64,000 nt of DNA from Acidobacteriota bacterium (GCA_003223025.1 QHXR01000001.1:246428-310427), one strand, 5' to 3'. Positions 32,373-41,060 are shown, numbered from the stretch's first letter. Numbers and translations are program-made. Notes: a model not told the origin generated them from the letters alone.

Positions 32373-33641
32373 ATGTACGAGATCAACGAAACTCACGATC
32401 CGAATCTGAAAAGCTGGGTTGAATCCGCCAACGATCCGAGTACGGATTTCCCGATACAGAATTTGCCGTTTTGTGTGTACGAGTTCGGAGACACTGAGCC
32501 GGTGCTCGGCATAGGGTTCATCATTGGTGACAAGATTCTCGATATTTATGGCTGCATCAATGACGAACTGATGCAGAACGAAGCAATAGCCCAATTCGCG
32601 TCATTCCGTTTTTGGACCTTGAATGCGATCGCTGGTTTCGCCCCCGGGGTCTTGTCGGATCTACGACGGCAGGCGGTTTATCTTCTTTCTGAAAAGAACA
32701 AGGACCGCGTCGCGATCGCTGAACATCTTTATTCGATCAGTGATGTTCGGTTCGAAGCGGCTTTCAAGACCGGCGACTACACCGACTTCTACTGTTCGAT
32801 CTATCACGCGACGAATGTCGGTTCCATGTTCCGCCCCGACAATCCGCTGATGCCGAATTACAAATACATCCCGATCGGGTATCACGGGCGGGCGTCGAGC
32901 ATCGTCGTCAGCGGAACCGATATCAAACGTCCGCATGGACAGAATCGGAGCGATGCCGAGAAGCCGCCAGTCTTTATCCCGTGCAAGAATCTCGACTACG
33001 AAATGGAACTCGGTTTCTTTGTCGGAAAGGGGAACGAGATGGGACAACCGATCCTGATGAGCGAAGCTGAGAATCATATCTTCGGTGTGTGTCTCGTCAA
33101 CGACTTTCTCGCGAAGAATTTCGCGACGACGATCTCGCCGTACGTCGTGACGATGGAAGCACTCGCTCCGTTTCGCACGAAAGCGTTCGAACGCGATACC
33201 GACGATCCGCAGCCGCTCGGATATCTCAACGACGAAGGCAATAAAAATTTCGGCGGGCTCGATATCAATCTCGAGGTTTATATCCAGAGCGAGAAGATGC
33301 GAAACGAAAACATCGAGCCGCATCTGCTCTCGCGTTCAAACACAAAGGATCTCTACTGGACGATCGGTCAGATGCTCACGCATCACGCGTCGGGCGGATG
33401 CAATCTTCAAACCGGCGATCTCATGGCGACCGGCACCGTCAGCGGAAAAGAAAAACACGAACGCGGATGTCTCCTCGAACTAACCTGGCGCGGAACCGAG
33501 CCGCTCGAATTGCCGTCCGGTGAACAGCGACGCTTTCTCGAAGACGGCGACGAGATCATCATGAAAGGCTTCTGCGAACGCGAAGGCTTCCGACGCATCG
33601 GCCTCGGCGAATGCCGCGGACGAATTCTACCGGCTGACTAA
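32373..33641 (+). CDS. fahA: Fumarylacetoacetase
   Basis: Last enzyme of tyrosine breakdown, hydrolysing fumarylacetoacetate to fumarate and acetoacetate. 422 residues with an N-terminal SH3-like part (FPIQNLPFCVYEFG) and a C-terminal catalytic domain. The latter contains DFYCSIYHATNVGSMFRPDNPLMPNYKYIPIGYHGRASS (catalytic His, metal Asp), LDYELGFFVGKG-type LDYEMELGFFVGKG, the NDFLAKNFATTISPYVV segment and TGDLMATGTVSG. The length is typical. Other tyrosine genes are not nearby. Confidence 0.95.
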   Translation: MYEINETHDPNLKSWVESANDPSTDFPIQNLPFCVYEFGDTEPVLGIGFIIGDKILDIYGCINDELMQNEAIAQFASFRFWTLNAIAGFAPGVLSDLRRQAVYLLSEKNKDRVAIAEHLYSISDVRFEAAFKTGDYTDFYCSIYHATNVGSMFRPDNPLMPNYKYIPIGYHGRASSIVVSGTDIKRPHGQNRSDAEKPPVFIPCKNLDYEMELGFFVGKGNEMGQPILMSEAENHIFGVCLVNDFLAKNFATTISPYVVTMEALAPFRTKAFERDTDDPQPLGYLNDEGNKNFGGLDINLEVYIQSEKMRNENIEPHLLSRSNTKDLYWTIGQMLTHHASGGCNLQTGDLMATGTVSGKEKHERGCLLELTWRGTEPLELPSGEQRRFLEDGDEIIMKGFCEREGFRRIGLGECRGRILPAD

Positions 33642-33649
33642 GTAATATT

Positions 33650-33762
33650 TGCCCGCGAAATACGCGAAAAGACGCGAAAAAGAATTTTGCCCGCGAATAA
33701 CGCTTATCAAAGCATTCGCGGGCAAAATTCTTTTTCGCGTCTTTTCGCGTATTTCGCGGGCA
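33650..33762. repeat. Perfect 49-bp inverted repeat between fahA and fdhD
   Basis: Arms 33650-33698 and 33714-33762 are exact reverse complements over 49 nt with a 15-nt loop (33699-33713). Each arm contains GCCCGCGAA twice, with AATACGCGAAAAGACGCGAA between. It begins nine bases after the fahA stop codon. Confidence 0.97.
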
Positions 33763-33788
33763 GTTTCTCTTCCTGCTAAACTCCAATT

Positions 33789-34661
33789 GTGAAATCAGCT
33801 TCAGCACTTTCGCAGATCGCCGTTCGACGGGTCGTCGCCGGAGCCGTGACGGAAGATTCGCCTGATGTTCTCGCCGTCGAAGAGCCACTCGAAATTAGAA
33901 TCGGATTTCCGGACAGCACGCACCGTGCGATCTCGATCACGATGCGGACGCCGGGTGATGACGGTGAGCTCGCGGCGGGATTTCTTTTCACCGAAGGCAT
34001 TCTCACATCTCCGGATCAGATCAAACAGATCAGACACTGCGGACTTAAGATCGGAAAAGTCGCGAGCACACTCGATCGAGCCGCTGCACTCAACTCAAAT
34101 ACCATCCGCGTCGATCTTACTGACGGAGTCGATGTAGACTTCAAACGTCTCGAACGACATTTCTATACTTCATCAAGCTGCGGAGTATGCGGTAAGAGCT
34201 CGATCGACGCGTTGCGAAATTCTGGTGCAAAGAAACTAGCCGATCTCGACAATCCGAAAATTAATTCTGAACTGATCAACGCGCTGCCTGAACGACTTCG
34301 AGCTTCGCAAGACGTTTTCGATCAAACAGGCGGACTTCACGCGTCCGCGCTCTTCACGATCGACGGTGATCTCGACGTCGTCCACGAAGACGTCGGACGT
34401 CACAACGCCCTGGACAAAGTCATCGGTGCGAAATTTCTCGAAAATAAACTTCCGCTTTCCGATAAGATATTGCTGGTCAGCGGACGTGCGAGTTTCGAGC
34501 TCGTACAAAAAGCGCTCATGGCGGGAATTCCGATCATGGTCGCTGTCGGCGCGCCCTCGAGTCTCGCGGTCGAGTTGGCAAACGAGTTTGGAATGAGCCT
34601 CGTCGGTTTTGTTCGCGACGGATCGTTCAATGTTTACACCGGCAAGGTAAGGATTAGCTGA
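33789..34661 (+). CDS. fdhD: Sulfurtransferase FdhD
   Basis: Delivers sulfur to the molybdenum cofactor of formate-dehydrogenase-type enzymes. 290 residues with the paired cysteines in SSCGVCGKSS (about residue 125), GLHASALFTIDGDLDVVHEDVGRHNALDKVIG and SGRASFELVQKALMAGIPIMVAVGAPSSLAVELA, all highly conserved. It leads a cluster with a small ORF, a YdeP-type oxidoreductase and mobA, consistent with cofactor maturation for that enzyme. Confidence 0.96.
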   Translation: MKSASALSQIAVRRVVAGAVTEDSPDVLAVEEPLEIRIGFPDSTHRAISITMRTPGDDGELAAGFLFTEGILTSPDQIKQIRHCGLKIGKVASTLDRAAALNSNTIRVDLTDGVDVDFKRLERHFYTSSSCGVCGKSSIDALRNSGAKKLADLDNPKINSELINALPERLRASQDVFDQTGGLHASALFTIDGDLDVVHEDVGRHNALDKVIGAKFLENKLPLSDKILLVSGRASFELVQKALMAGIPIMVAVGAPSSLAVELANEFGMSLVGFVRDGSFNVYTGKVRIS

Positions 34662-34719
34662 TAGCTCTTGGCTGTTAGCTATTAGCCGCGGGCCCTTATG
34701 GCTAATTTTCAAAAAGAAT

Positions 34720-34797
34720 TCCAGTTTCCAGTCATCAGTAATCAGTAATCAGTAACGAGTTTCTGCTTACTGGTTACTGATGACTGGAAACTGGTCT
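34720..34797. repeat. Inverted repeat between fdhD and the small ORF (CAGTAATCAGTAA family)
   Basis: The left arm, 34720-34756, has tandem ATCAGTA words after TCCAGTTTCCAGTC. The right arm, about 34766-34796, reads TTACTGGTTACTGATGACTGGAAACTGG. Preceding it, 34655-34706 holds a weaker repeat of GCTGATAGCT/GGCTAAT words. Different sequence, same design as the other gaps. Confidence 0.85.
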
Positions 34798-34804
34798 CTA
34801 AAAA

Positions 34805-35176
34805 ATGAAGCTTAGAATAAAAGGAAATTCGATCCGACTTCGATTGCTGAAAAGCGAGGTCGAGAAGTTTGCCAACGAAGGTTTTATTTCGGATGAAACG
34901 AATTTCGGTGCGAGCACTTTGCGATACACGCTCAGGATGTCGAACGGTTCCGATGCGATCGAAGGAAAATTCGACGCTAACGAGATCGCGGTTCTTATCC
35001 CCGAACAGGTCGCGAGAGATTGGACGGCGAACAGCAGTGTCGGGTTCGAGATCGAGCAACAAATAAATGCGGACGAAAGGTTAACGATCATCGTCGAAAA
35101 AGATTTTGTTTGCATCGATCGACATGACGATCCTGACCGCGACGACGCGTATCCAAATCCGAACTTGAATTGCTGA
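34805..35176 (+). CDS. Small conserved protein in the molybdenum cluster (DUF7009-like)
   Basis: 123 residues, starting MKLRIKGNSIRLRLLKSEVE, beta-rich (TLRYTLRMSN, IEGKFDANEIAVLIPEQVARDW) with an acidic C-terminus DRHDDPDRDD. It resembles a small family I associate with DUF7009; the name is from memory and unverified. The stop TGA abuts the ATG of the oxidoreductase gene, so the two are probably coupled. The position between fdhD and a molybdoenzyme suggests an accessory role, but no activity is known. Confidence 0.75.
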   Translation: MKLRIKGNSIRLRLLKSEVEKFANEGFISDETNFGASTLRYTLRMSNGSDAIEGKFDANEIAVLIPEQVARDWTANSSVGFEIEQQINADERLTIIVEKDFVCIDRHDDPDRDDAYPNPNLNC

Positions 35177-37501
35177 ATGAGCGACCAGGATCCCGAAAAT
35201 AATCTCCACGTCACAAAGCCTCGCGAGACGGCTGCGGGACTCACTGCGATCAAGGAGACGGTGACGAACGCCTTTGGTAAGATGGGCGTCCTCCATGCCA
35301 CGCGCGGTCTGCTGAAGCTGAATCAGAAAGGCGGGATCGATTGTCAATCGTGCGCATGGCCGGATCCCGACGAAGGACGAACCGTCGCCGAGTTCTGCGA
35401 GAGCGGTGCAAAGGCGCTCGCGGATGAAGGGACGACGAACAGGATCGGTGCGGACTTTTTTGCGAATAATACGATCGCCGAACTCGCCGAGAAAGACGAC
35501 TACTGGCTCAACTCGCAGGGACGGCTTACTGAGCCCGTCATAAAACGAAAAGACGCGACACATTACGAACCGATCTCGTGGGAAGACGCGTTCGACATTA
35601 TCGCTGGCGAGCTAAACTCACTTGCCTCGCCGGACGAAGCGATCTTCTACACATCGGGCCGCACTTCGAACGAGGCAGCGTTTCTGTATCAACTTTTTGT
35701 CCGACAGTTCGGGACGAATAATCTGCCGGACTGTTCGAACATGTGTCACGAGTCTTCCGGAATAGCGCTGAGCGAATCCATCGGACTTGGCAAAGCGACG
35801 GTGCGCCTTTCCGATTTCAACGAGACCGATCTCGTCATCGTCATCGGCCAGAATCCAGGAACGAACGCACCGCGAATGATGTCGTCACTGCAGGATGCGA
35901 AACGCGCCGGCGCGAAGATGATCGCGATCAATCCGCTTCCCGAAGCCGGATTGCTGAATTTCGTTAATCCGAATCCGCAGCACTATTCGAATATTCTAAA
36001 GTTCCCGATCGCGCTCCTCGGAAACAAGGGAACGCATCTCGCTGATCTGCATCTGCCGGTTCGCATCGGTGGCGATATGGCCGTGCTCAAGGGAATGATG
36101 AAGGTCATGCTCGAGCGCGAGCGGCATGCACACGGAACGATTTTCGATCATGTTTTCATCGCGCAAAATACGACCGGATACGACGATCTTATCGCCGGAC
36201 TAGATGAGACGGACTGGGGAGCGATCTTGACCGAATCGGGCCTGACGCGCGAGCAGATCACGGAAGCCGCAGATATTTTCATCGCTGCTGATCGCGTCAT
36301 CACGTGCTGGGCGATGGGTTTGACGCAGCATAAGGCGGCGGTCGCAACGATTCAGGATGTCGCGAATCTTCATTTGCTTCGCGGCCAGATCGGAAAACCG
36401 GGTGCCGGACTTTGTCCCGTTCGTGGTCATTCGAACGTTCAAGGCGACCGGACGATGGGGATCTGGGAGAAGGTCAACGAGAAGTTTTTTTCGAGACTTG
36501 AAGAGGAATTTGGTTTCACGATCCCGCGGCTTGACGGCTTCAATACTGTCGACAGTATCGAGGCGATGCACGACGGCCGGGCGAAAATATTCTTTGCAAT
36601 GGGCGGAAACTTCGCGAGTGCGTCGCCCGATTCCGAGGTCGTTTTCAACGGTCTGAAAAAATGTCGACTCACCGTGCAAGTGATCACAAAACTTAATCGG
36701 ACCGCACTCGCCGTTGGAGTGCAGTCGTTGATCCTGCCGTGTCTCGGTCGATCGGAGATCGATCGGCAGGCAAGCGGCGAGCAGTTCGTTTCGACCGAGA
36801 GCACTATGCTAAACGTGCAGATGTCGAAGGGAATTTTCGAACCTGCATCGGAATATCTTCGAAGCGAGCCGTGGATCGTTGCGCAGCTTGCGAAGGCGAC
36901 ACTCGGAGTAGGATCGACTGTCGACTGGGATGCGATGACCGCAAATTACGACACCGTTCGAGACGCGATCTGCGCCGTCATCGACGGTTGTGAAAATTAC
37001 AACGAACGCGTGCGCGAGCCGGGTGGATTTTATCTTCCGAATCCGCCGCGAGAAAGACAGTTCGCAACTTCGTCCGGGAAGGGCGAATTCAAATCGAGTG
37101 TTCTCGAGCGTACGCGACTCGGGCCGGGTCGGCTGCTGCTGACCACGATCCGTTCGCACAATCAATTCAACACGACGATCTACAGTTTCGACGATCGATA
37201 CCGCGGCATCGACGGCGAGCGGCGCGTGATCCTGATGAACAAAGAAGATATAGCAGCGATGAGTTTGAAAGCCGGACAGGTCGTAGATCTGACGAGTCAT
37301 TTCGATGACGGAGAGCGACACGCCGATCGATTCATCGTCGTTCCGTATCCCATCCCGCTTGGCTGTGCGGCAGCGTATTTCCCGGAAGCGAATCCGCTCG
37401 TGCCGCTCCGTAGCAAGGCAGATCGAAGTGATACTCCGACATCGAAATCAATCGTCATATCTATTACGTCGCGACCCGAGTTCGCCGGGACATTCGATTA
37501 A
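35177..37501 (+). CDS. FdhF/YdeP family molybdopterin oxidoreductase
   Basis: 774 residues of the formate-dehydrogenase/YdeP branch of molybdopterin enzymes. An N-terminal two-cysteine motif (GGIDCQSCAWPDPDEGR) stands in place of a full four-Cys cluster site. Then come ISWEDAFDIIAGELN, FYTSGRTSNEAAFLYQLFVR, the presumed Mo-ligand region NMCHESSGIAL, VIGQNPGTNAPRMM, GLCPVRGHSNVQGDRTMGIWE, and the C-terminal cofactor-binding domain (TTIRSHNQFNTTIYSFDDRYRG). The E. coli relative YdeP is linked to acid resistance; the substrate is unknown. FdhD and MobA next to it should mature its bis-MGD cofactor. Confidence 0.92.
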   Translation: MSDQDPENNLHVTKPRETAAGLTAIKETVTNAFGKMGVLHATRGLLKLNQKGGIDCQSCAWPDPDEGRTVAEFCESGAKALADEGTTNRIGADFFANNTIAELAEKDDYWLNSQGRLTEPVIKRKDATHYEPISWEDAFDIIAGELNSLASPDEAIFYTSGRTSNEAAFLYQLFVRQFGTNNLPDCSNMCHESSGIALSESIGLGKATVRLSDFNETDLVIVIGQNPGTNAPRMMSSLQDAKRAGAKMIAINPLPEAGLLNFVNPNPQHYSNILKFPIALLGNKGTHLADLHLPVRIGGDMAVLKGMMKVMLERERHAHGTIFDHVFIAQNTTGYDDLIAGLDETDWGAILTESGLTREQITEAADIFIAADRVITCWAMGLTQHKAAVATIQDVANLHLLRGQIGKPGAGLCPVRGHSNVQGDRTMGIWEKVNEKFFSRLEEEFGFTIPRLDGFNTVDSIEAMHDGRAKIFFAMGGNFASASPDSEVVFNGLKKCRLTVQVITKLNRTALAVGVQSLILPCLGRSEIDRQASGEQFVSTESTMLNVQMSKGIFEPASEYLRSEPWIVAQLAKATLGVGSTVDWDAMTANYDTVRDAICAVIDGCENYNERVREPGGFYLPNPPRERQFATSSGKGEFKSSVLERTRLGPGRLLLTTIRSHNQFNTTIYSFDDRYRGIDGERRVILMNKEDIAAMSLKAGQVVDLTSHFDDGERHADRFIVVPYPIPLGCAAAYFPEANPLVPLRSKADRSDTPTSKSIVISITSRPEFAGTFD

Positions 37502-37545
37502 GATTCGTCGGAGAAGTTGGAGCTCGGTAGGTGCGACACCTGCAT

Positions 37546-37625
37546 GCCGCTCCTCCGGAACTCATGAATATTTTTTTTTTGGCGGCGTTTCTACCAATTA
37601 CCACTATGTCGCTCCTCCGGAGCTA
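37546..37625. repeat. Direct repeat GCTCCTCCGGA between oxidoreductase and mobA
   Basis: GCCGCTCCTCCGGAACT (37546-37562) and GTCGCTCCTCCGGAGCT (37608-37624) are copies of one 17-nt word in direct orientation, about 60 bp apart with a run of T between. The second copy contains the palindrome AGCTCCGGAGGAGC-like half. Another small repeat family in an intergenic gap. Confidence 0.65.
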
Positions 37626-37644
37626 AGGCAGGACTCGTGACTTG

Positions 37645-38256
37645 ATGCAATTCGACGCATTCATTCTCATCGGCGGACGATCCTCTCGCCTTGGGACAGA
37701 CAAAGCATTTGTCGAACTGGGCGGACATACGCTAGCGGAGCGCGCAGTCGAGAATGTTCGACACGGGATGTCACCACAGCGGATCACGATGGTTGCAGGC
37801 AGCTCGACACAATTCGCCTTGCAGGCGATCTCCACTGACGTAGCTTTCGTTTTCGATCTGCACGAAGGACGAGGGCCGATCGGTGGACTTCACGCGGCGC
37901 TCTCATACGCACAGACTCCGTGGATCTTCGTTCTTGCATGTGACTATCCGTTTGTTTCGAGTGAGCTGATCCGGTTACTTGCCGGGAAGGTAGGTGACGA
38001 ATTTGGTGTCGTTGTGCCGGAGCAAAGCGATGGACGCATGCAGCCGCTGTGCGCATTCTACAAGGTTGAGACAACCCGGCAGATCGTCGAAGAGATCATC
38101 GAGCGGCCACGCGTACCGCCGCCGATGCATGAGATCGTCGGATTGTTGAATCCGCGTGTCGTGACGTTCGAGGCGTACGAGCATCTCAATGAGGCTGACG
38201 AGTTTTTCGTCAATATAAATACACTCGAGGATCTCGAGCGAGCTCGGACACGATGA
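37645..38256 (+). CDS. mobA: Molybdenum cofactor guanylyltransferase
   Basis: Adds GMP to molybdopterin to make the MGD cofactor. 203 residues from ATG 37645. The nucleotidyltransferase signature ILIGGRSSRLGTDKAFVELGG is at the N-terminus, followed by FDLHEGRGPIGGLHAAL and VLACDYPFVSSELI (metal Asp) and a normal C-terminal FFVNINTLEDLERA. Its last codons and stop lie at the start of a repeat element (38251-38295). It completes the fdhD-oxidoreductase cluster. Confidence 0.94.
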   Translation: MQFDAFILIGGRSSRLGTDKAFVELGGHTLAERAVENVRHGMSPQRITMVAGSSTQFALQAISTDVAFVFDLHEGRGPIGGLHAALSYAQTPWIFVLACDYPFVSSELIRLLAGKVGDEFGVVVPEQSDGRMQPLCAFYKVETTRQIVEEIIERPRVPPPMHEIVGLLNPRVVTFEAYEHLNEADEFFVNINTLEDLERARTR

Positions 38257-38295
38257 ATCGCGAAGAAAACTACGCGATAAATCGCGCACTCTGAG
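38251..38295. repeat. CGCGATAAATCGCG-family repeat overlapping the mobA stop
   Basis: About 45 nt closely similar in direct orientation to the right arm of the trmB repeat at 49941-49987; both include ACTACGCGATAAATCGCGCA and CTCTGA. The mobA TGA (38254-38256) lies within it. Only one arm is found here. Confidence 0.85.
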
Positions 38296-38369
38296 CTAGG
38301 CGATGAATCGTCGGAGCGTTAGAATAGGACTTCGGCGGTCTGAAACGACCGCCTTCTTAACTTCACGAG

Positions 38370-39755
38370 ATGGATTTCACGCTCGACAAATTCAAAGAAG
38401 AATGCGGCATTTTCGGGATCTTCGGCCACGCCGAGGCATCCACGCTGACGCAACTCGGCCTTTTTGCTCTGCAGCATCGCGGTCAGGAAGCGTGCGGAAT
38501 AGTCTCGAGTGACGGCGTCGATCTTCATCAATTCAGATCTCAGGGATTGGTCGCGGATGTTCTGAACGAAGACGTCCTTAGCAAGTTGGTCGGGGCAAGT
38601 GCGATCGGCCATACGCGATATTCGACGACCGGCAAAAATACGATCAAGGAAGTCCAACCGTTCTCCGTGACGTGTCAGCACGGCGATATCGCAATCTGTC
38701 ATAACGGCAATCTCCCGTTTGCCGAAGCACGTCGTCGCGAGCTGGAAAGAGAAGGCGCAATATTCTCTTCAACCTCGGACACGGAAACAATTCTTCACAG
38801 CATCGCTCGAACTCCGGCAAAGGATGTCGTCGACGCGATCGAGAAAGTCTTGAAAGAAACAGAAGGAGCATATTCGCTTCTTTTCCTGACGCCGACTTCG
38901 CTCGTCGCCGTGCGTGACTCGCGAGGTTTTCGACCGCTCGTGCTCGGCAAGTTGAATAATGCGTGGTGCGTGGCGAGCGAAACGTGTGCATTCGATCTCA
39001 TCGACGCCGAATACGTTCGCGAGATCGAGCCGGGTGAGATGATCGTTATCGACGCCGACGGCGTTCATTCGAAGAAACCTTTCGAAACAAAGCAAGCCGC
39101 GGTCTGCACGTTTGAGCACGTTTATTTTTCGCGGCCCGACTCAACGGTTTACGGCCGGTCGGTCAACGAATCTCGTCACAAGATGGGTAAGCGTCTCGCT
39201 CTGGAATTTCCTGTCGAAGCCGACATAGTGGTCCCGGTTCCGGACTCAGGTGTTGCTGCTGCGATCGGTTATTCGAGCCAATCCGGAATTCCATTCCGTC
39301 AGGCGATCATCCGCAATCATTATGTCGGACGGACGTTCATCGAGCCGTCCCAGTCGATCCGGTCATTCGGAGTAAGACTGAAGCTCAATCCGATAAAAGA
39401 TCTGATCCAGGGACGACGCGTCATTCTCGTAGATGATTCGATCGTTCGCGGGACGACGTCGAAAAAGATCGTGCAGATGGTGCGTGAATCAGGCGCAAAA
39501 GAAGTACACATGCGGATCTCGTGTCCGCCGACGACGCACTCGTGTTACTACGGCGTCGATACTCCGCATCGCCAGGACCTGATCGCTTCACGGATGACGA
39601 ATGAAGAAGTACGCGAATACATTGGTGCGGATTCGCTCGGTTATCTCTCGCTTGAAGGAATGCTTGAGGCGATCGGTATCGACGGAGCATCCGCGTGCAC
39701 CGCGTGCTGGAGCGGTAATTATCCAACGCTCATCGCGAACGGTAAGGCAGCGTAA
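38370..39755 (+). CDS. purF: Amidophosphoribosyltransferase
   Basis: First committed enzyme of purine synthesis: PRPP + glutamine to phosphoribosylamine. 461 residues. The catalytic Cys follows a short propeptide (KFKEECGIFGIFGH), so N-terminal processing is expected. The glutaminase domain has LFALQHRGQEACGI, GHTRYSTTG and CHNGNL. The PRTase domain has the PRPP loop VILVDDSIVRGTTSKKIV. Cysteines for a [4Fe-4S] cluster of the Bacillus type are present (RISCPPTTHSCYY and CTACWSGNYP). Followed by the tmRNA gene. Confidence 0.97.
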   Translation: MDFTLDKFKEECGIFGIFGHAEASTLTQLGLFALQHRGQEACGIVSSDGVDLHQFRSQGLVADVLNEDVLSKLVGASAIGHTRYSTTGKNTIKEVQPFSVTCQHGDIAICHNGNLPFAEARRRELEREGAIFSSTSDTETILHSIARTPAKDVVDAIEKVLKETEGAYSLLFLTPTSLVAVRDSRGFRPLVLGKLNNAWCVASETCAFDLIDAEYVREIEPGEMIVIDADGVHSKKPFETKQAAVCTFEHVYFSRPDSTVYGRSVNESRHKMGKRLALEFPVEADIVVPVPDSGVAAAIGYSSQSGIPFRQAIIRNHYVGRTFIEPSQSIRSFGVRLKLNPIKDLIQGRRVILVDDSIVRGTTSKKIVQMVRESGAKEVHMRISCPPTTHSCYYGVDTPHRQDLIASRMTNEEVREYIGADSLGYLSLEGMLEAIGIDGASACTACWSGNYPTLIANGKAA

Positions 39756-39825
39756 GAAGCCTTCTCAAATCCCGACAACGGCATCCTTTCCATTTTCATC
39801 TCAATTGCGTAAACTAACCCTCCCA

Positions 39826-39900
39826 ATCTGGGATGTCGGATCTGGGATCTGGGATTTGGGATTTAAGAAAATCCGAAATCCCGGATCCGACATCCCAAAT
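39826..39900. repeat. Inverted repeat just upstream of tmRNA (GGGATTTGGGAT family)
   Basis: The left arm, about 39826-39862 (CTGGGATGTCGGATCTGGGA and GGGATTTGGGATTT), pairs with the right arm, 39870-39900 (AAATCCGAAATCCCGGATCC, GACATCCCAAAT). It ends six bases before the tmRNA 5' end. Confidence 0.85.
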
Positions 39901-39906
39901 CGGCGT

Positions 39907-40280
39907 GGGGGCGACAGGCTTCGACAGGGGCTTGTATAGATCTTTGGATGCACGTCGGGCTTTTTGTAGGTGAGCCCGTTAACAAAACTTGCAAAACACA
40001 AATGCTAATCAAGAATTAGCTCTTGCTGCTTAGTTTAATTACTAACCACAAGTGTCTTACCGGAAGTCAGCTTAGAGCGACCGGATAAGGCATAACCCAG
40101 TCAAAGCTAGGGCACGTTCACCGCCTGCGGACGTGTCTGAAATGTTAGTCAGGCTGGTTTTCGACAAGGTTCGCCCGATTGCTTACTTGTCGAAAATGAG
40201 AACCGAGCAAACGGGCTAAACGTGTAGATTTCACTGGTCGCAACCTTTGGATGCGGGTTCGATTCCCGCCGCCTCCACCA
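39907..40280 (+). ncRNA. ssrA: Transfer-messenger RNA
   Basis: Rescues stalled ribosomes. The 5' end GGGGGCGACAGGCTTCGACA pairs with the 3' CGCCTCCACCA to form the tRNA-like acceptor stem (seven pairs, one G-U). The T-loop GGTTCGATTCCCGCC is at 40255-40270. CCA is encoded. The tag frame ends at 40031-40033 (TAG) and reads NLQNTNANQELALAA or a part of it; the typical ALAA end is present. The resume codon is not certain because an in-frame TAA lies a few codons upstream. About 374 nt, one-piece form. Repeats flank both ends. Confidence 0.97.
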
Positions 40281-40287
40281 TTTCAAT

Positions 40288-40385
40288 TTTGGATTTTGGA
40301 TTTTGGATTTTGGATTGAGGAAGCCGGGCTTGCAGCCCGGCCTTCAATTTCAAATTTCAAATCCCAAATCCCAAATCCCAAATCC
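40288..40385. repeat. TTTTGGA-family inverted repeat just downstream of tmRNA
   Basis: Left arm of tandem TTTTGGA words (40288-40316). Inner hairpin AGCCGGGCTTGCAGCCCGGC (40322-40341). Right arm of tandem AAATCCCAAATCCC words (40345-40385). It begins eight bases past the tmRNA CCA end and may act in 3' processing or termination. Confidence 0.85.
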
Positions 40386-40389
40386 TACT

Positions 40390-40722
40390 CTAGTCTCGCT
40401 CGCGAGGTTCTTTTTCTAGAAGGCGAGTCGTGGGATCGGTGACGCTGTAGGGAACCGACGAGACGAGGTCGTTCGTATCGGCAGCGGGTAAGTAATTTTC
40501 AGACAGAGGCGCTTCGAGTTCCTTCGTTCCTCCGCCGGGCTCATGAGCGGGAAGTGAGCTCGCGCCGCGCTTGCTGATGAAGAGACCGTTAAAGATCAGC
40601 GCTGCGCCGATAAACAATGGGAGAACACCCACGATCCAGATCCGGAGCAGGATCTCGGCTGCGGCGTCCGAGACGCGTCCGCTCGCGACGATCCCTCCCA
40701 TCAGAACGAAAAGAAGAATCAT
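40390..40722 (-). CDS. C-terminal part of a frameshifted zinc-ribbon membrane protein
   Basis: 110 residues with two membrane segments (LLFVLMGGIVASG, IWIVGVLPLFIGAALIFNGLFI) and a Pro/Glu-rich tail. It has no zinc-binding part of its own. It begins inside TGATGA at the stop of the preceding ORF. Reading the same frame further upstream gives STGIGLMILLF, which continues the first membrane helix. The two ORFs therefore look like one gene with a one-base frame change at about 40733-40745. As it stands the downstream part could be translated by coupling. Confidence 0.6.
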   Translation of the reverse strand: MILLFVLMGGIVASGRVSDAAAEILLRIWIVGVLPLFIGAALIFNGLFISKRGASSLPAHEPGGGTKELEAPLSENYLPAADTNDLVSSVPYSVTDPTTRLLEKEPRERD

Positions 40723-41000
40723 CAGGCCGATGCCCGTGCTCGCCGTGTCACTCCAGCTTTGATTTCTATAAGCCGCTTCATCTCGGGCGTTATGCCTTGC
40801 AGACGTTCGATCTCAGCCTGATGCCTGACGGCGTCCTTGCCGGACTTGAACATCTCAGCGACCCACGTGTTACCCCAGTCGAAATTTCCACCCGACTCGC
40901 GCGTCGACATTATCTGTCGAAGCGCTTCCAGATTCGCGCCGCATGATTTACAGAATTTAAGCCCGTCGCTTTGCGTCGAACCGCATTGAGGACAAAACAT
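40722..41000 (-). CDS. N-terminal part of a frameshifted zinc-ribbon membrane protein
   Basis: 92 residues. A double CxxC zinc ribbon (MFCPQCGS ... KFCKSCGANL) is followed by a helical linker with FDWGNTWVAEMF and RLQGITPEMKRLIEIKAGV. The frame then turns into TRRARASA and stops, just where a membrane helix is expected; that helix is encoded in the next frame. The intact family architecture (zinc ribbon, linker, two TM helices) is my recollection from related genomes. The gene is either mutated or mis-sequenced. Confidence 0.65.
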   Translation of the reverse strand: MFCPQCGSTQSDGLKFCKSCGANLEALRQIMSTRESGGNFDWGNTWVAEMFKSGKDAVRHQAEIERLQGITPEMKRLIEIKAGVTRRARASA

Positions 41001-41060
41001 CTTCGTTTAATAATAAACCCCACGCGTCATACGTCCAAAAATCGCGGTATGTTCGCTGAT

